Origin: JALOLV01 sp046295175
GTDB lineage: Bacteria; Bacteroidota; Bacteroidia; Cytophagales; Spirosomataceae
Direction: 5' to 3'
Length of the DNA stretch: 64,000 nt
Assembly: GCA_046295175.1 (NCBI GenBank)
Contig: JBKBNY010000001.1
Location: 930,001-994,000 of the forward strand
This document shows, in pieces, positions 1-8,470 of this stretch; the first letter of the stretch is position 1; each line of letters begins with the position of its first letter. The position numbers and the translations under genes were made by a program. The notes under the pieces are model-generated. The model was given only the letters and a program-made list of their open reading frames with translations. It searched no databases and had not been told where the DNA came from.

Positions 1-952
1 TAAAATAATCTTTCATCGTCTCACGCAGGCTGGCGGGTTCTATAACCTCGACATCTTTGCCAAACTGAGCAATCGCCCGAATCAACTCTTCATTAACAAT
101 AATACGCAGGCGTACGCGTAGCTCGGTTTCGTTATCAATCAGAATGTCGTCGGGCGTAAACGAATAAAAAGGTTGGGTCTTGAAATACTTGCCTTGTCGG
201 GCATCAAAAGACAAAACCACGTCTTCGGGGTGTTTATCGGGGTAAACCGTTATCCCGAGCGAATACCTAAAATACTGTTCGGCATCAAACTCAGGGGCTT
301 CAAAATCGCCCGTAATAACCTGAATACTATCTTGCACCACGCGGTCGAGTCCGTAGATACGAATCTGCTGATAATCAATGCTCCACGCCACCAAATACCA
401 CCTATTGCGGTATTCTTTCAGTAAATACGGCAATACTTCGTGCTGTCTGACGGCTTCGGAGTCGAATCTTTGGTGACTAAATATTATTTTGGAATGTTGT
501 TGAGTTGCTTCTACAAAAATCGGTATCAGCTCACTGCCTTTAAAAAAGGGAACTTCTTCGAGCTGAATAAATTTATTGAGGTCGTTGGGGCGGCTGTGAA
601 ACTTTACGCTATTCTCAATCTTAGAAATCGCCCCTCTGATGTCTTGAAAAATACTCAACTGATTGTATTGTTCCAGAATCCGCAGGGCAGTGTGCAGTGC
701 CGCAACATCTTTTTTATTGAGGCTTATTCGGACATCCAAATCAAAAGGTTCGGTGTAGCAATACCCACGACGTTTGGCATCCCAAACAATCGGAGCATCG
801 TATTCTTCTCGTAAAACTTGCAAATCGCCTTTGAGGGTGCGTTCGCCCACTTCGATTTTATCCATCAATTCTTGGATATTCAGCACCCGATTCTTAAAAG
901 TATTGAATAATTCATTGAGACGGTAGAGACGAATGACCTGTGGGTTTTTCAT
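1..952 (-). CDS. WYL-domain transcriptional regulator (3' end off window)
   Basis: Reading the minus strand from the ATG at 952-950 gives 317 codons without a stop, running off the left edge. The N-terminal ~60 residues (MKNPQVIRLYRLNELF...) form the helix-turn-helix part seen in WYL regulators. The middle carries the ligand-binding WYL domain (YLLKEYRNRWYLVAWSID, then IRIYGLDRV) and a C-terminal WCX-like extension begins. Such proteins sense nucleotides or other ligands and activate or repress neighbouring genes. It diverges from the DUF1801/SRPBCC genes, whose promoters share an inverted repeat, so it is their likely regulator (inference). Family call is confident; ligand unknown. Confidence 0.85.
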   Translation of the reverse strand, partial: MKNPQVIRLYRLNELFNTFKNRVLNIQELMDKIEVGERTLKGDLQVLREEYDAPIVWDAKRRGYCYTEPFDLDVRISLNKKDVAALHTALRILEQYNQLSIFQDIRGAISKIENSVKFHSRPNDLNKFIQLEEVPFFKGSELIPIFVEATQQHSKIIFSHQRFDSEAVRQHEVLPYLLKEYRNRWYLVAWSIDYQQIRIYGLDRVVQDSIQVITGDFEAPEFDAEQYFRYSLGITVYPDKHPEDVVLSFDARQGKYFKTQPFYSFTPDDILIDNETELRVRLRIIVNEELIRAIAQFGKDVEVIEPASLRETMKDYF

Positions 953-1040
953 AATTCTGGTATGGTTAAAATGGTCTTGGGACAAGTGCAATTCGCCCTT
1001 ATTCTATTACAAAAAACAAATTTAGAAAATATTTTTAAGT

Positions 1041-1076
1041 GTGCAATTAGTTTGCATGGCATGCTCTACATCTTTG
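1041..1076 (+). promoter_or_regulatory. Promoter with palindromic operator upstream of DUF1801 gene
   Basis: GTGCA-N7-TGCAT (1041-1057) overlaps a -33 TTTG (1051-1054), followed after exactly 18 nt by the -7 type TTTG (1073-1076). The same arrangement occurs at 1566-1601 before the next gene. The position over the -33 box suggests control by a bound regulator, plausibly the divergent WYL protein. Confidence 0.55.
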
Positions 1077-1098
1077 TATCATCAATCGGAAAGGATTT

Positions 1099-1557
1099 AT
1101 GAAAACAATAGAAACAATCACTTTTTCAGACTATCTCAATCAAGTTTCGGACGAAAGAAAAGAACCGTTGCAAGAACTCCGAACCATCATGCAGCAGTAT
1201 TTGCCCAAAGGTTTTGAGGAGCGAATCGGTGCAAATGGCATCGAATATTATGTGCCACACGATTTGTATCCGAGTGGTTATCATTGCAACCCAAAACAGC
1301 CTTTGCCATTTATAAGCATTGCATCGCAAAAAAACTTTATTGCTCTGTATCACATGGCGGTTTATGCCGATGAGTCGCTTTCTCGGTGGTTTTCGAGCGA
1401 GTACCCCAATTATTCAAAATCAAAATTGGATATGGGCAAAAGCTGCATCCGATTCAAGAACGTCAATCAGATTCCGTACGTACTGATTGCTTCGTTGATT
1501 AGCAAAATGACCCCAAGCGATTGGATTAATTTATACGAGAAAAAATTTAAAAATTAA
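1099..1557 (+). CDS. DUF1801 (YdhG-like) domain protein
   Basis: 152 residues matching the DUF1801/YdhG fold: an N-terminal helix with a YLNQVSDERKEPLQELR segment typical of the family, then KGFEERIGANGIEYYVP and the core strand-helix unit PLPFISIASQKNFIALYHM, ending with an L(D)MGKSCIRFKN motif. Function of the family is unknown; members are small cytoplasmic proteins often found beside stress or WYL regulators. It starts at the ATG 22 nt after the -7 element of the promoter at 1051-1076. Probably co-regulated with the SRPBCC gene 85 nt downstream, which has its own matching promoter. Confidence 0.8.
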   Translation: MKTIETITFSDYLNQVSDERKEPLQELRTIMQQYLPKGFEERIGANGIEYYVPHDLYPSGYHCNPKQPLPFISIASQKNFIALYHMAVYADESLSRWFSSEYPNYSKSKLDMGKSCIRFKNVNQIPYVLIASLISKMTPSDWINLYEKKFKN

Positions 1558-1565
1558 TTATAAGC

Positions 1566-1601
1566 GTGCAGCTATTTTGCACACCACCAAACGCAACTTT
1601 G
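1566..1601 (+). promoter_or_regulatory. Promoter with perfect GTGCA/TGCAC inverted repeat upstream of SRPBCC gene
   Basis: GTGCA-N7-TGCAC (1566-1582) overlaps TTTG at 1576-1579; a second TTTG follows after 18 nt at 1598-1601 in the context CAACTTTG. Geometry is identical to 1041-1076, which argues against chance and for a common regulator. Confidence 0.55.
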
Positions 1602-1642
1602 TAGAGTCAAAACAATAGAACAGAATTAATCGAAAAAGCAAA

Positions 1643-2149
1643 ATGAATATCTTCAAAAAATATCTAATAAACTTCGGAGTTTTAGTTGCGATTCCGCTTT
1701 TGGTTGCTGCTTTTGTATGTAAAGAATACGTTGTTGAGCGAGAAATCATCATCAATAAGCCTAAAAATGAGGTTTTTGGCTACTTAAAACAAATCAAAAA
1801 TCAAGCAGATTATAGCCAATGGGGCGTCAATTTTACCAGCCATTCAGATAAAAACAACGAAATCTTGCATATCGAAGAAGGCAAAAGAATTGATTTTTCG
1901 TTGGGCGATTTTGAGCAATTCAACTCCAACGATACTGCATATTTTATCACCGAAGATTACGAAGGCAATAAAACCAAAGTTCGCTGGGGAATCAAAGGCA
2001 AAATGGCGTATCCGGCAAACCTCCTCTTGATTGATATTAGTATCGAGCAACGCATCGGCAACGACTTAGAAACAGGTTTAGAAAACCTTCAAAGTGTTTT
2101 TGACGAAGAATATTTGGCTGATTATGAAGCCATTGATGAAAATCGTTAA
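1643..2149 (+). CDS. Membrane-anchored SRPBCC (START/polyketide cyclase-like) protein
   Basis: 168 residues. An N-terminal transmembrane segment (about residues 8-27, LINFGVLVAIPLLVAAFVC) precedes an SRPBCC fold starting at YVVEREIIINKPKNEVFGYL, the typical first strand plus helix; the helix ends with NQADYSQWGV. The last third (GIKGKMAYPANLL ... ETGLENLQSVFDEE) is the long C-terminal helix that closes the ligand cavity. Family members bind hydrophobic ligands; no catalytic residues can be assigned. Second gene of a probable WYL-controlled pair. Confidence 0.75.
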   Translation: MNIFKKYLINFGVLVAIPLLVAAFVCKEYVVEREIIINKPKNEVFGYLKQIKNQADYSQWGVNFTSHSDKNNEILHIEEGKRIDFSLGDFEQFNSNDTAYFITEDYEGNKTKVRWGIKGKMAYPANLLLIDISIEQRIGNDLETGLENLQSVFDEEYLADYEAIDENR

Positions 2150-2295
2150 TAGTTATTCGAAAATCAAGAATAACTAATCCTAAGTCAAGTACATATTTAT
2201 TCGATTATCAGCGAATTAATAACCATTAACTAATAACGATTAACAAATAACAACCACAAACCCATACGCTATTACTTTTAAACAAACACAAAAAA

Positions 2296-3078
2296 ATGAG
2301 AATCAAGCTAACATTGAATCTGGCAGCCGACCGTCGGAATGGTAGTGTGTTGCCGCTTCGTTATCAGAAGAATTTGCTTGCGGGTATTGGGGCTTTGCTC
2401 AGAGAAGTAGAAAAAGAATGGGATTCGGCCAATAACATCATCACAACTGTTCACCGTAGAAGATTAAAATTATTGACTTTTTCGCATTTGATGCTACCAT
2501 TTGGTGGCTGGCGAATCGAAGAAGACCGCATAAAACTATTATCGAATCAGTTGGGTTTGGTCTTGAATATCTACACCAAACTCCCCGAAGAAAAAGTAGC
2601 TAAACTCTTTGAAAACCAAATGCTCAGGATTTACGATGCGAATTCGAGAGCGGCATTTTGGGTATCGAAAGTGCAACTCCTCAACGAAGCCGTAGAAGAC
2701 GAAACCATGGAGTTTAAGACGCTTTCGCCGCTTGTGATGAGCCGCAAAGACGATGATTTCGACGATGTGGTGGTTTCGCCAACCGATAGCACATTCGAGA
2801 AGTCTGTCGTGAATAATTTGCTCGAAAAATACGCCGAAGCATATAAAAATATTCCGAATGATTGGCTCAATTATCCGTACAAATTAGAAGTTGTACCCGA
2901 TACCGTCAAGCCACGTAAGATTTATATCAAAACCGAGAATCCGAGCCAAAGTTTGATTTCGGGATACGATTGCAAATTCAAACTTCATGCCCCAAAAGAA
3001 CTACTCAAGTTTGGTTTACAGAGTGGTTTTGGTAAGAAAAACGCAATGGGTTTTGGGTGCGTAGAAGCAATTCAGTAG
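2296..3078 (+). CDS. cas6: Orphan CRISPR-associated endoribonuclease Cas6
   Basis: 260 residues, the usual Cas6 length. Cas6 cleaves pre-crRNA within the repeat. The N-terminus (MRIKLTLNLAADRRNGSVLPLRYQ, shown split: beta strand then LPLRYQ) matches the first RAMP ferredoxin fold. The C-terminus ends in the diagnostic glycine-rich loop SGFGKKNAMGFGCVE. Candidate catalytic histidines lie at about residues 53 and 64. No cas1, cas2, effector gene or repeat array is in the window, so it is either a solo Cas6 acting on an array elsewhere or has a non-CRISPR role. Its leader holds a copy of the AACGATTAACAAATAAC repeat (2235-2251). Confidence 0.85.
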   Translation: MRIKLTLNLAADRRNGSVLPLRYQKNLLAGIGALLREVEKEWDSANNIITTVHRRRLKLLTFSHLMLPFGGWRIEEDRIKLLSNQLGLVLNIYTKLPEEKVAKLFENQMLRIYDANSRAAFWVSKVQLLNEAVEDETMEFKTLSPLVMSRKDDDFDDVVVSPTDSTFEKSVVNNLLEKYAEAYKNIPNDWLNYPYKLEVVPDTVKPRKIYIKTENPSQSLISGYDCKFKLHAPKELLKFGLQSGFGKKNAMGFGCVEAIQ

Positions 3079-3262
3079 TCTTTTAGTATAGTTTAGGGAT
3101 AGTCTAAATCTGCACAACTTTAAGATTTTTTATTTATCCTCTCGTTTGAAGCTACTATTTCACACACACTTTTAAAAATATTTTGAGAGCATTCAAACCT
3201 TTTATCGAAGAATTGTATCTTTATAAAAACAAGATTAGTGTAGTTTTATAAAACACAAAAAA

Positions 3263-3682
3263 ATGAAAGGTCTAATAATCTCATCTCTCGCCTTGTTCGC
3301 AATGGCAGCTTGTACAACCGACGAAGTAACGATTGCTAAGTTGGGCGATAATTTTGATTTGAAAGTAAATCAATCCGTTTCATTTACCGACAAGAACAGT
3401 AAAATAGATACTAAACTCGTAACAATTGCCGACTCTCGTTGCCCACAGGATGTACAGTGTGTGCGTGCTGGCGAGGTTATCGTAACGCTGAATATACAAG
3501 TTGACCAAGAAAAATTTGAAGGAGTAAAAGTTTGTATTCAATGCGAAAAATCAATGGGAATCACCGAAACTGCCGAAGTCAAAGCTAAAAATCGTACCTA
3601 TAAGATTAACCTCAAAGCAGTAAATCCGTACCCAAAGGCAGGTAGTACTCCCACTCAAACAGCAACTTTGGTAATTAACTGA
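3263..3682 (+). CDS. Small secreted lipoprotein, unknown function
   Basis: 139 residues with a lipoprotein signal peptide (MKGLIISSLALFAMAAC; lipobox MAAC, Cys17). The mature part is a predicted beta protein with the segment ADSRCPQDVQCVRAGEV, a two-cysteine motif common to a family of small Bacteroidota/Proteobacteria exported proteins; two more Cys (VCIQC) may make a second disulphide or bind metal. Monocistronic: it lies 184 nt after cas6 and has a TATCTTTA -7-like box near 3216. Function not known. Confidence 0.7.
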   Translation: MKGLIISSLALFAMAACTTDEVTIAKLGDNFDLKVNQSVSFTDKNSKIDTKLVTIADSRCPQDVQCVRAGEVIVTLNIQVDQEKFEGVKVCIQCEKSMGITETAEVKAKNRTYKINLKAVNPYPKAGSTPTQTATLVIN

Positions 3683-3827
3683 TTTACCTATCCGATAAGT
3701 TACTTCAGAAAAGGGCTAATTTGTACGTTTTTTGTCGCGTTCGTAATGCAGAAATACCGTTAAATAAAATCAATACAACATTTCGAAAATAAATTACGTT
3801 ATTTATACTACAAAAACCACCAAATAT

Positions 3828-3914
3828 ATGGACCAATTAGCCATCTTAGCTCTAATCGTATTATCGGGTATTGGGTACGCATGGATAAAAGTCAAACAAA
3901 AAGCCATGAATGAC
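3828..3914 (+). CDS. Tiny single-TM protein, possibly frameshifted
   Basis: As sequenced, ATG 3828 gives 28 residues: a hydrophobic helix (LAILALIVLSGIGYAWI) followed by KVKQKSHE and a stop at 3912. A run of six A (3898-3903 region) interrupts what reads, one base shifted, as a longer basic tail (KAMNDPLKGFQPKKVK) ending at TAA 3949-3951. Either the short form is real, or an A-tract indel or programmed slip joins the two into a 40-residue tail-anchored peptide. No homologue recognised. Confidence 0.4.
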
Positions 3915-3951
3915 CCTTTGAAGGGTTTTCAACCTAAGAAAGTAAAATAAG

Positions 3952-6018
3952 TCATTTAGGTGAATAAACTCTCACCGCATCATTCAAGACCTTCGATTTA
4001 TCGAGGGTCATTTTTTTTGTCTCTTTCCGTATAAACATTTCCATTTGGTCGGTATAATGTGGGCTATCTGGGCGGCTCGACGCTCCGTAGCAAATCACCG
4101 ATTCGATTTCGGGCAGGCCATCTTTTGGGAATCGTACCAATTCGATGTAGGATTCTCCCTGAGCAACTTTTACTTTGCCATCTTTGTAAGGTTCGGCATT
4201 CATCGCCGTCAAAACGTCCGGAATCCCCCAAGACGGGAGTTCTTTGTTTCCACGAGCATGAACCTGATAATCTCCCAAGGTAATATCTGTCCGCCCGAAG
4301 TTTTTCAGCATTATAGCTTTAACCGACCTGAGTATTTCGATTGCTTCCTCTTTCGAGAGTTTCCCTTCGAGTGGTTTATCGAGTTTTTGGTATTTTTCAC
4401 GTAGCGAACGAATCGCCATCAAGAAAACCGCCGCACCTTTACTATCAGCATCCGATTTTCGATTCCAGCCTTTGAGACTCTCTATAATATCCTGAATATC
4501 AACAAAGTCCGAAGATTGAAGGTTAAACAATTCATCTAAATTAACAGGATACGCCAAGCTTTTTGACGGTAACTGGTTATCATATTTTATCTTTTTGAAG
4601 TCCTCGTAGCTCAGTTTTGGATACGCCGAAATCAGCTCTTGAAACCGCAAACTCCGATTATTATCGTGGGTTTCGTAGCCCATCGTTGGGTCAAAATCCT
4701 GAGCTTTGAGGTTATTTTCGGGAGCTGTGGCATTGAATGGCGTGTGATTGGTATTGAATAAATATCCAGCCGCAGGATTTACGTATTGTGGCAAATCTTT
4801 GAGCGGATGGTAGGAATCCCAAAGGGTTTTTGAGGTATTACCCTCTACGGTGTTCTTCCAATCGTAGCCAGCCGCTCGCATCGGAATCTTACCATTGCTT
4901 ACATAAAAAATCGTATCGTGTTTATCGGCATAAACCGTATTAAAACCCGGAATCGCAGTCATTTGCATCGCTTTGTAGAATTCCGTAAAGTTGCGGGCTT
5001 TATCCATTCGGTACCATTGCTCAACCCCTCTAATGTCTTGATTTGCCCCAAATCTTACCGCAAATGTCCCTTTTTTGGTTTTGATAGTTGCACCGTATTT
5101 GCTCCAATAAGCCTTCTTTTTGATGGGTAGCGTTATCAATCCTAACTTTACTTTGAGCTTCACGCTTTTCTCCTCCAAATCAAGCCATTGCCCATCAAAT
5201 TTGTATTTATTCGGATTCTTGGCATCGGTTTCTAACTGAAAAACGTCTATTTTATCTTGGTAATTGACCGTATGAGCCCAGCCCAAATGCTCATTGACCC
5301 CGTGAAAAACCACACATCCACCCGGAAAAAGCCCTCCCAGAATATTCCAACCTTCTTCGCTACAAAGGTGGGCTTCGTACCAAGCCACCGGGCCTTCGAG
5401 CGGCTGGTGAGAATTTATCGCCAAATAAGCCTGACCGTCGGTTGTTTTGTTCGGATGAATCGCAAAAGCATTTGAGCCGCCAGTCTTGAATTGCCCCAAA
5501 ACCTTCACTTTTCCTTTAAAAATATTGCCCAAAACTCCATCAACTCCCGAAATCACCGAGAGCGACAACACAATGGCTGTCATGTAGTCTTTGGTCGTAG
5601 CCGGAAAAGCCTCTCTGAGCAAAACCTCTTTGGGATGCTCACGAGCGTAGGCGTTCAGCCCAGCCACGTACCCCTCGATAAGTGCCTTATAATCAGGCGA
5701 TAGCATTTTATCGTATTGTTCTTCTACGACTTGGCGGCAACGCAGCAATTCTACCACATAATCTATCGAAGCCCCGCCTTTACCTTTGAGCCTACCGAGC
5801 ATTCCTTTGCCCGAAAGCAGCGTTAGCTGAATCGTTCCGAAATCATCTTCGGCATGAGCGTATGCGAGTCCGTAGGCTACTTCGGGGTCGGTTTTAGCAA
5901 AAATATGCGGCACGCCCCATTTATCGCGTGCGATTTGGATATTGGCAGGGTTGATTTGGGCAAACGATTGGTTGAGCCAAAAGCCCAAAATGACGATTCC
6001 GAAAGTCTTAAAATTCAT
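3952..6018 (-). CDS. Penicillin acylase family Ntn hydrolase (acyl-homoserine-lactone acylase-like)
   Basis: 688 residues with a Sec signal peptide (cleavage near SFA-Q, residue 20). The alpha-chain begins with IQIARDKWGVPHIFAKTD, the classic substrate-pocket motif. The autocatalytic nucleophile is Ser182 in TGGSNAFAI, marking the alpha/beta processing site. LGWAHTVNYQD and the beta-chain asparagine region THDNNRSLRFQE follow. The family hydrolyses amide-linked acyl side chains: penicillins, AHL quorum signals (PvdQ/QuiP) or cyclic lipopeptides. The substrate cannot be decided from sequence. It acts in the periplasm. A hairpin at 6041-6072 separates it from lysC upstream. Confidence 0.85.
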   Translation of the reverse strand: MNFKTFGIVILGFWLNQSFAQINPANIQIARDKWGVPHIFAKTDPEVAYGLAYAHAEDDFGTIQLTLLSGKGMLGRLKGKGGASIDYVVELLRCRQVVEEQYDKMLSPDYKALIEGYVAGLNAYAREHPKEVLLREAFPATTKDYMTAIVLSLSVISGVDGVLGNIFKGKVKVLGQFKTGGSNAFAIHPNKTTDGQAYLAINSHQPLEGPVAWYEAHLCSEEGWNILGGLFPGGCVVFHGVNEHLGWAHTVNYQDKIDVFQLETDAKNPNKYKFDGQWLDLEEKSVKLKVKLGLITLPIKKKAYWSKYGATIKTKKGTFAVRFGANQDIRGVEQWYRMDKARNFTEFYKAMQMTAIPGFNTVYADKHDTIFYVSNGKIPMRAAGYDWKNTVEGNTSKTLWDSYHPLKDLPQYVNPAAGYLFNTNHTPFNATAPENNLKAQDFDPTMGYETHDNNRSLRFQELISAYPKLSYEDFKKIKYDNQLPSKSLAYPVNLDELFNLQSSDFVDIQDIIESLKGWNRKSDADSKGAAVFLMAIRSLREKYQKLDKPLEGKLSKEEAIEILRSVKAIMLKNFGRTDITLGDYQVHARGNKELPSWGIPDVLTAMNAEPYKDGKVKVAQGESYIELVRFPKDGLPEIESVICYGASSRPDSPHYTDQMEMFIRKETKKMTLDKSKVLNDAVRVYSPK

Positions 6019-6040
6019 ACAAATAGAAGGGTTTCGAGGT

Positions 6041-6072
6041 AATGAGGCACCAATCGTGACTGGTGCCTCATT
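6041..6072 (-). terminator. Hairpin between aspartate kinase and acylase
   Basis: Perfect 12-bp stem (AATGAGGCACCA / TGGTGCCTCATT) with an 8-nt loop, just after the lysC stop codon on the minus strand. The T tract is weak, so it may be a leaky terminator. Confidence 0.55.
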
Positions 6073-6078
6073 TATAAT

Positions 6079-7338
6079 TTACAATACAACAATTTGTGCG
6101 GTGGTTCGGCTGTATTGTTCTAAGAAAATTTTTCGCCCTGCGATGTGTTCTTCGAGTACCTCATCTGTGTAATGACGAATCGTAAAAAGTTTTAGGTTGG
6201 TATTGTATCTTACTTTGAATGATTTTTCGAGTTCGGTCAATAGTTTCGGAAAACGGATTTCGTCATCATCACAACAAATCGAAAAACTCAAAGCCGAATT
6301 CTGCGAAACACTTATTTTGATATTTATTTGGGCAAAAATCGCATAGATTTCGCTCAAATGGTCTTCGGTAATAAACGAAAAATCGCGGGTCGAGATAGAA
6401 ACCAAAACCTGATTTTGTTTTACGATGATTGCCGCAATGTCTTTCTCTTTGAAATCATCGCCCCAGACGATTGTCCCAGATTCTTCGGGAGCAAGAAAAG
6501 GCTTGACTTTTAGTGGAATATTGGCATTTTGAAGCGGTTTTATAGTTTTTGGGTGAATGACCGTTGCACCATAATACGTCATTTCGATTGCCTCTTGATA
6601 CGATAACTGATTGAATTTGTGCGTTTTGCTAAACAAACGTGGGTCGGCATTCAAAACCCCCGGAACGTCTTTCCAGATTGTAACGGCCTCAGCCCCCAGA
6701 CACGAAGCAAAAATCGCAGCCGAATAATCGGAGCCTTCTCGCCCAAGTGTTGTCGTAAAACCTTCTGAAGTACCGCCCAAAAATCCTTGTGTAATCGCAA
6801 ATCCTTGATTCAAAACAGCGGAAATATCCTGCAAAATACTCTCTTTGGTCTTTGTCCATTGGATTTTACCCTCTCGGTAGCTGTGGTCGGTATGGATATA
6901 CTCACGGGCATCGAGCCAAGTGTTTTGCAGCCCAATCGAATTGAGATAGGCACTGACAATCTTGGTCGAGAGGATTTCGCCAAGCGAAACGATTTGGTCA
7001 TACACAAAATCAAAATCTTCGGGTGGGCGTTTCTGAAAACCTTTGACAGCATCGCCGATTATTTGATTGACCTCATCATAAATCGTGTGTTTGGCATCGT
7101 CAAAAAGTCCAGCCAGAAGATTCAGGTGATAAGTCTTTACTTCATCTAATAATTCGGCAGGGTTACCATCTCTAAAAAAATACGCTTTCGTAACTTTTTC
7201 GAGTGCGTTTGTGGTTTTTCCCATTGCCGAAATCACCACTAAAATCCGCTCCGATTTATATAAATCAATGATTTTTGCTACGTTTTTTACCCCTTCGGCA
7301 TCTTTTACCGATGCCCCTCCAAATTTAAAAACCTGCAT
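6079..7338 (-). CDS. lysC: Aspartate kinase (monofunctional)
   Basis: 419 residues. Phosphorylates L-aspartate, the first step to lysine/diaminopimelate, threonine and methionine. N-terminal MQVFKFGGASVKDAEGV is the ATP-binding KFGG signature. FLGGTSEGFTTTLGREGSDYSA is the substrate/nucleotide-binding region of the amino-acid kinase fold (given in parts: GGTSEG, TTLGREGSDYSA). From about residue 300 come ACT-type regulatory repeats (VLVSISTRDFSFI ...), implying feedback control. It starts 8 nt after the stop of the DUF2911 gene, so the two are probably cotranscribed. Confidence 0.9.
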   Translation of the reverse strand: MQVFKFGGASVKDAEGVKNVAKIIDLYKSERILVVISAMGKTTNALEKVTKAYFFRDGNPAELLDEVKTYHLNLLAGLFDDAKHTIYDEVNQIIGDAVKGFQKRPPEDFDFVYDQIVSLGEILSTKIVSAYLNSIGLQNTWLDAREYIHTDHSYREGKIQWTKTKESILQDISAVLNQGFAITQGFLGGTSEGFTTTLGREGSDYSAAIFASCLGAEAVTIWKDVPGVLNADPRLFSKTHKFNQLSYQEAIEMTYYGATVIHPKTIKPLQNANIPLKVKPFLAPEESGTIVWGDDFKEKDIAAIIVKQNQVLVSISTRDFSFITEDHLSEIYAIFAQINIKISVSQNSALSFSICCDDDEIRFPKLLTELEKSFKVRYNTNLKLFTIRHYTDEVLEEHIAGRKIFLEQYSRTTAQIVVL

Positions 7339-7346
7339 TGCTCGTC

Positions 7347-8189
7347 TTATTTTTTACCACATTCTACAAAAACCTTCTGATTGAGTTTGATGTACGCATC
7401 GTCGCCAGCTTTGGTTGCGAGTTCCATAGACTTCTCGGCATTTGGCAGAGCCGTCTTGCAATCTCCCATTTTAGAGGCGATTCGAGCCACCAATTGGTAG
7501 GTCCAGTATTCTTTGTCTTTTTCGAGAACCTTCTTGGCCCAATCTAAGGCTTGGTTTAGGTTGATTCCTTTTTGGTAATAATAATCGGCAGCCGTAAAGT
7601 AGGTATCGGTTGTGGCATCTGCCTTGGCGGTTTTTTCTTTGATTTCGGCCATGATTTTGTCATCAACTGGGTGTTCGATTTTAAATCTTGCTCCCGTGCT
7701 TTCCCATTTGATGGCCACATAAGCAGAGGTTGGGGTAAAATCCTCGAAAGAAATCTCCATTTGTTCAACAAAATAATCGAGTTTGAGCGGCTGAACACTA
7801 AAACGGATGACGTCTTTGGTTTGGTCGTATTCGTAGCTTCCCCACTGTTTATCGTCACGATTGATGATGATTGTCCATGCTCCTTCGCCCGGAATCGTGT
7901 AAAGTCCGTAACTTCCTGCTTTTACCGATGCTCCATTGATGAGCATATCGTCGTCGAGTTTGATACTCGTAATCCGATTGGCACCCGTACGCCAAACTTT
8001 ACCATTAGGCACCAAATCGCCGAAGATTTTACGACCTTTTACCGACGGACGGCTGTAATTTATTGTAACTTTGGTTAGGCCGACCTCCTGCGAAACCGTT
8101 GCGGCAGGGCTGGCGGCTGGCGTATTGATTTGGGCAATTGCCGAAAGTGAAATCAAGAATGTAAAGATGAGTAAAGCGTTTTTTCTCAT
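7347..8189 (-). CDS. Exported DUF2911 protein with TPR-like tail
   Basis: 280 residues; signal peptide MRKNALLIFTFLISLSAIAQ. Residues ~30-165 are a DUF2911 domain with its hallmark VKGRKIFGDLVPNGKVWRTG and ANRITSI, then KAGSYGLYTIPG. Residues ~190-275 read as paired helices (YYYQKGINLNQALDWAKKVL; DCKTALPNAEKSMELA), a short TPR-like unit. The function of DUF2911 is unknown; it is frequent in exported Bacteroidota proteins. Located directly upstream of lysC with 8 nt between them. Confidence 0.85.
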   Translation of the reverse strand: MRKNALLIFTFLISLSAIAQINTPAASPAATVSQEVGLTKVTINYSRPSVKGRKIFGDLVPNGKVWRTGANRITSIKLDDDMLINGASVKAGSYGLYTIPGEGAWTIIINRDDKQWGSYEYDQTKDVIRFSVQPLKLDYFVEQMEISFEDFTPTSAYVAIKWESTGARFKIEHPVDDKIMAEIKEKTAKADATTDTYFTAADYYYQKGINLNQALDWAKKVLEKDKEYWTYQLVARIASKMGDCKTALPNAEKSMELATKAGDDAYIKLNQKVFVECGKK

Positions 8190-8289
8190 GATGGTTTTAT
8201 CGTACTTTAGTTTAAAGATGAATATCTAATTTTGCTCTGGTAAAGCTACAAAAATCAATTGTTTTTGAGAATTATTTCTGAATAAAACA

Positions 8290-8324
8290 AAAATCCCTCA
8301 ATGCAAACAGCACCGAGGGATTTT
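8290..8324 (-). terminator. Intrinsic terminator
   Basis: AAAATCCCTC / GAGGGATTTT, a 10-bp perfect stem with A and T tracts on both sides, between two minus-strand genes. It lies ~145 nt past the stop of the secreted gene at 8468 and would end that transcript; the symmetric tracts allow termination in either direction. Confidence 0.7.
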
Positions 8325-8446
8325 ACATTCTATTCAATCAAAAAACGTTAACTTAATATTTTTGTAATTATTTGAATCAATCGAATAATCCGAATTTCTC
8401 GAATCTACTTCAACATCGTTAGCCATCAATTCGTCATTCGAAATAT

Positions 8447-8470
8447 TCGATTAGTTCATCATTAGACTTA
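8447..8470. repeat. Dispersed intergenic repeat (copy 1 of the ATTAGACTTA type)
   Basis: TCGATTAGTTCATCATTAGACTTA differs only slightly from 52707-52730. Both copies abut the stop codon of a minus-strand gene and are preceded by TCGAAT/ATTCGA-rich sequence. Confidence 0.5.

Noticed and set aside
173..814. Two plus-strand ORFs under the WYL gene
   Set aside because: They are antisense shadows of the WYL reading frame, which is open for 317 codons.
1..3262. CRISPR array expected near cas6
   Set aside because: No regularly spaced direct repeats were found within several kb on either side.
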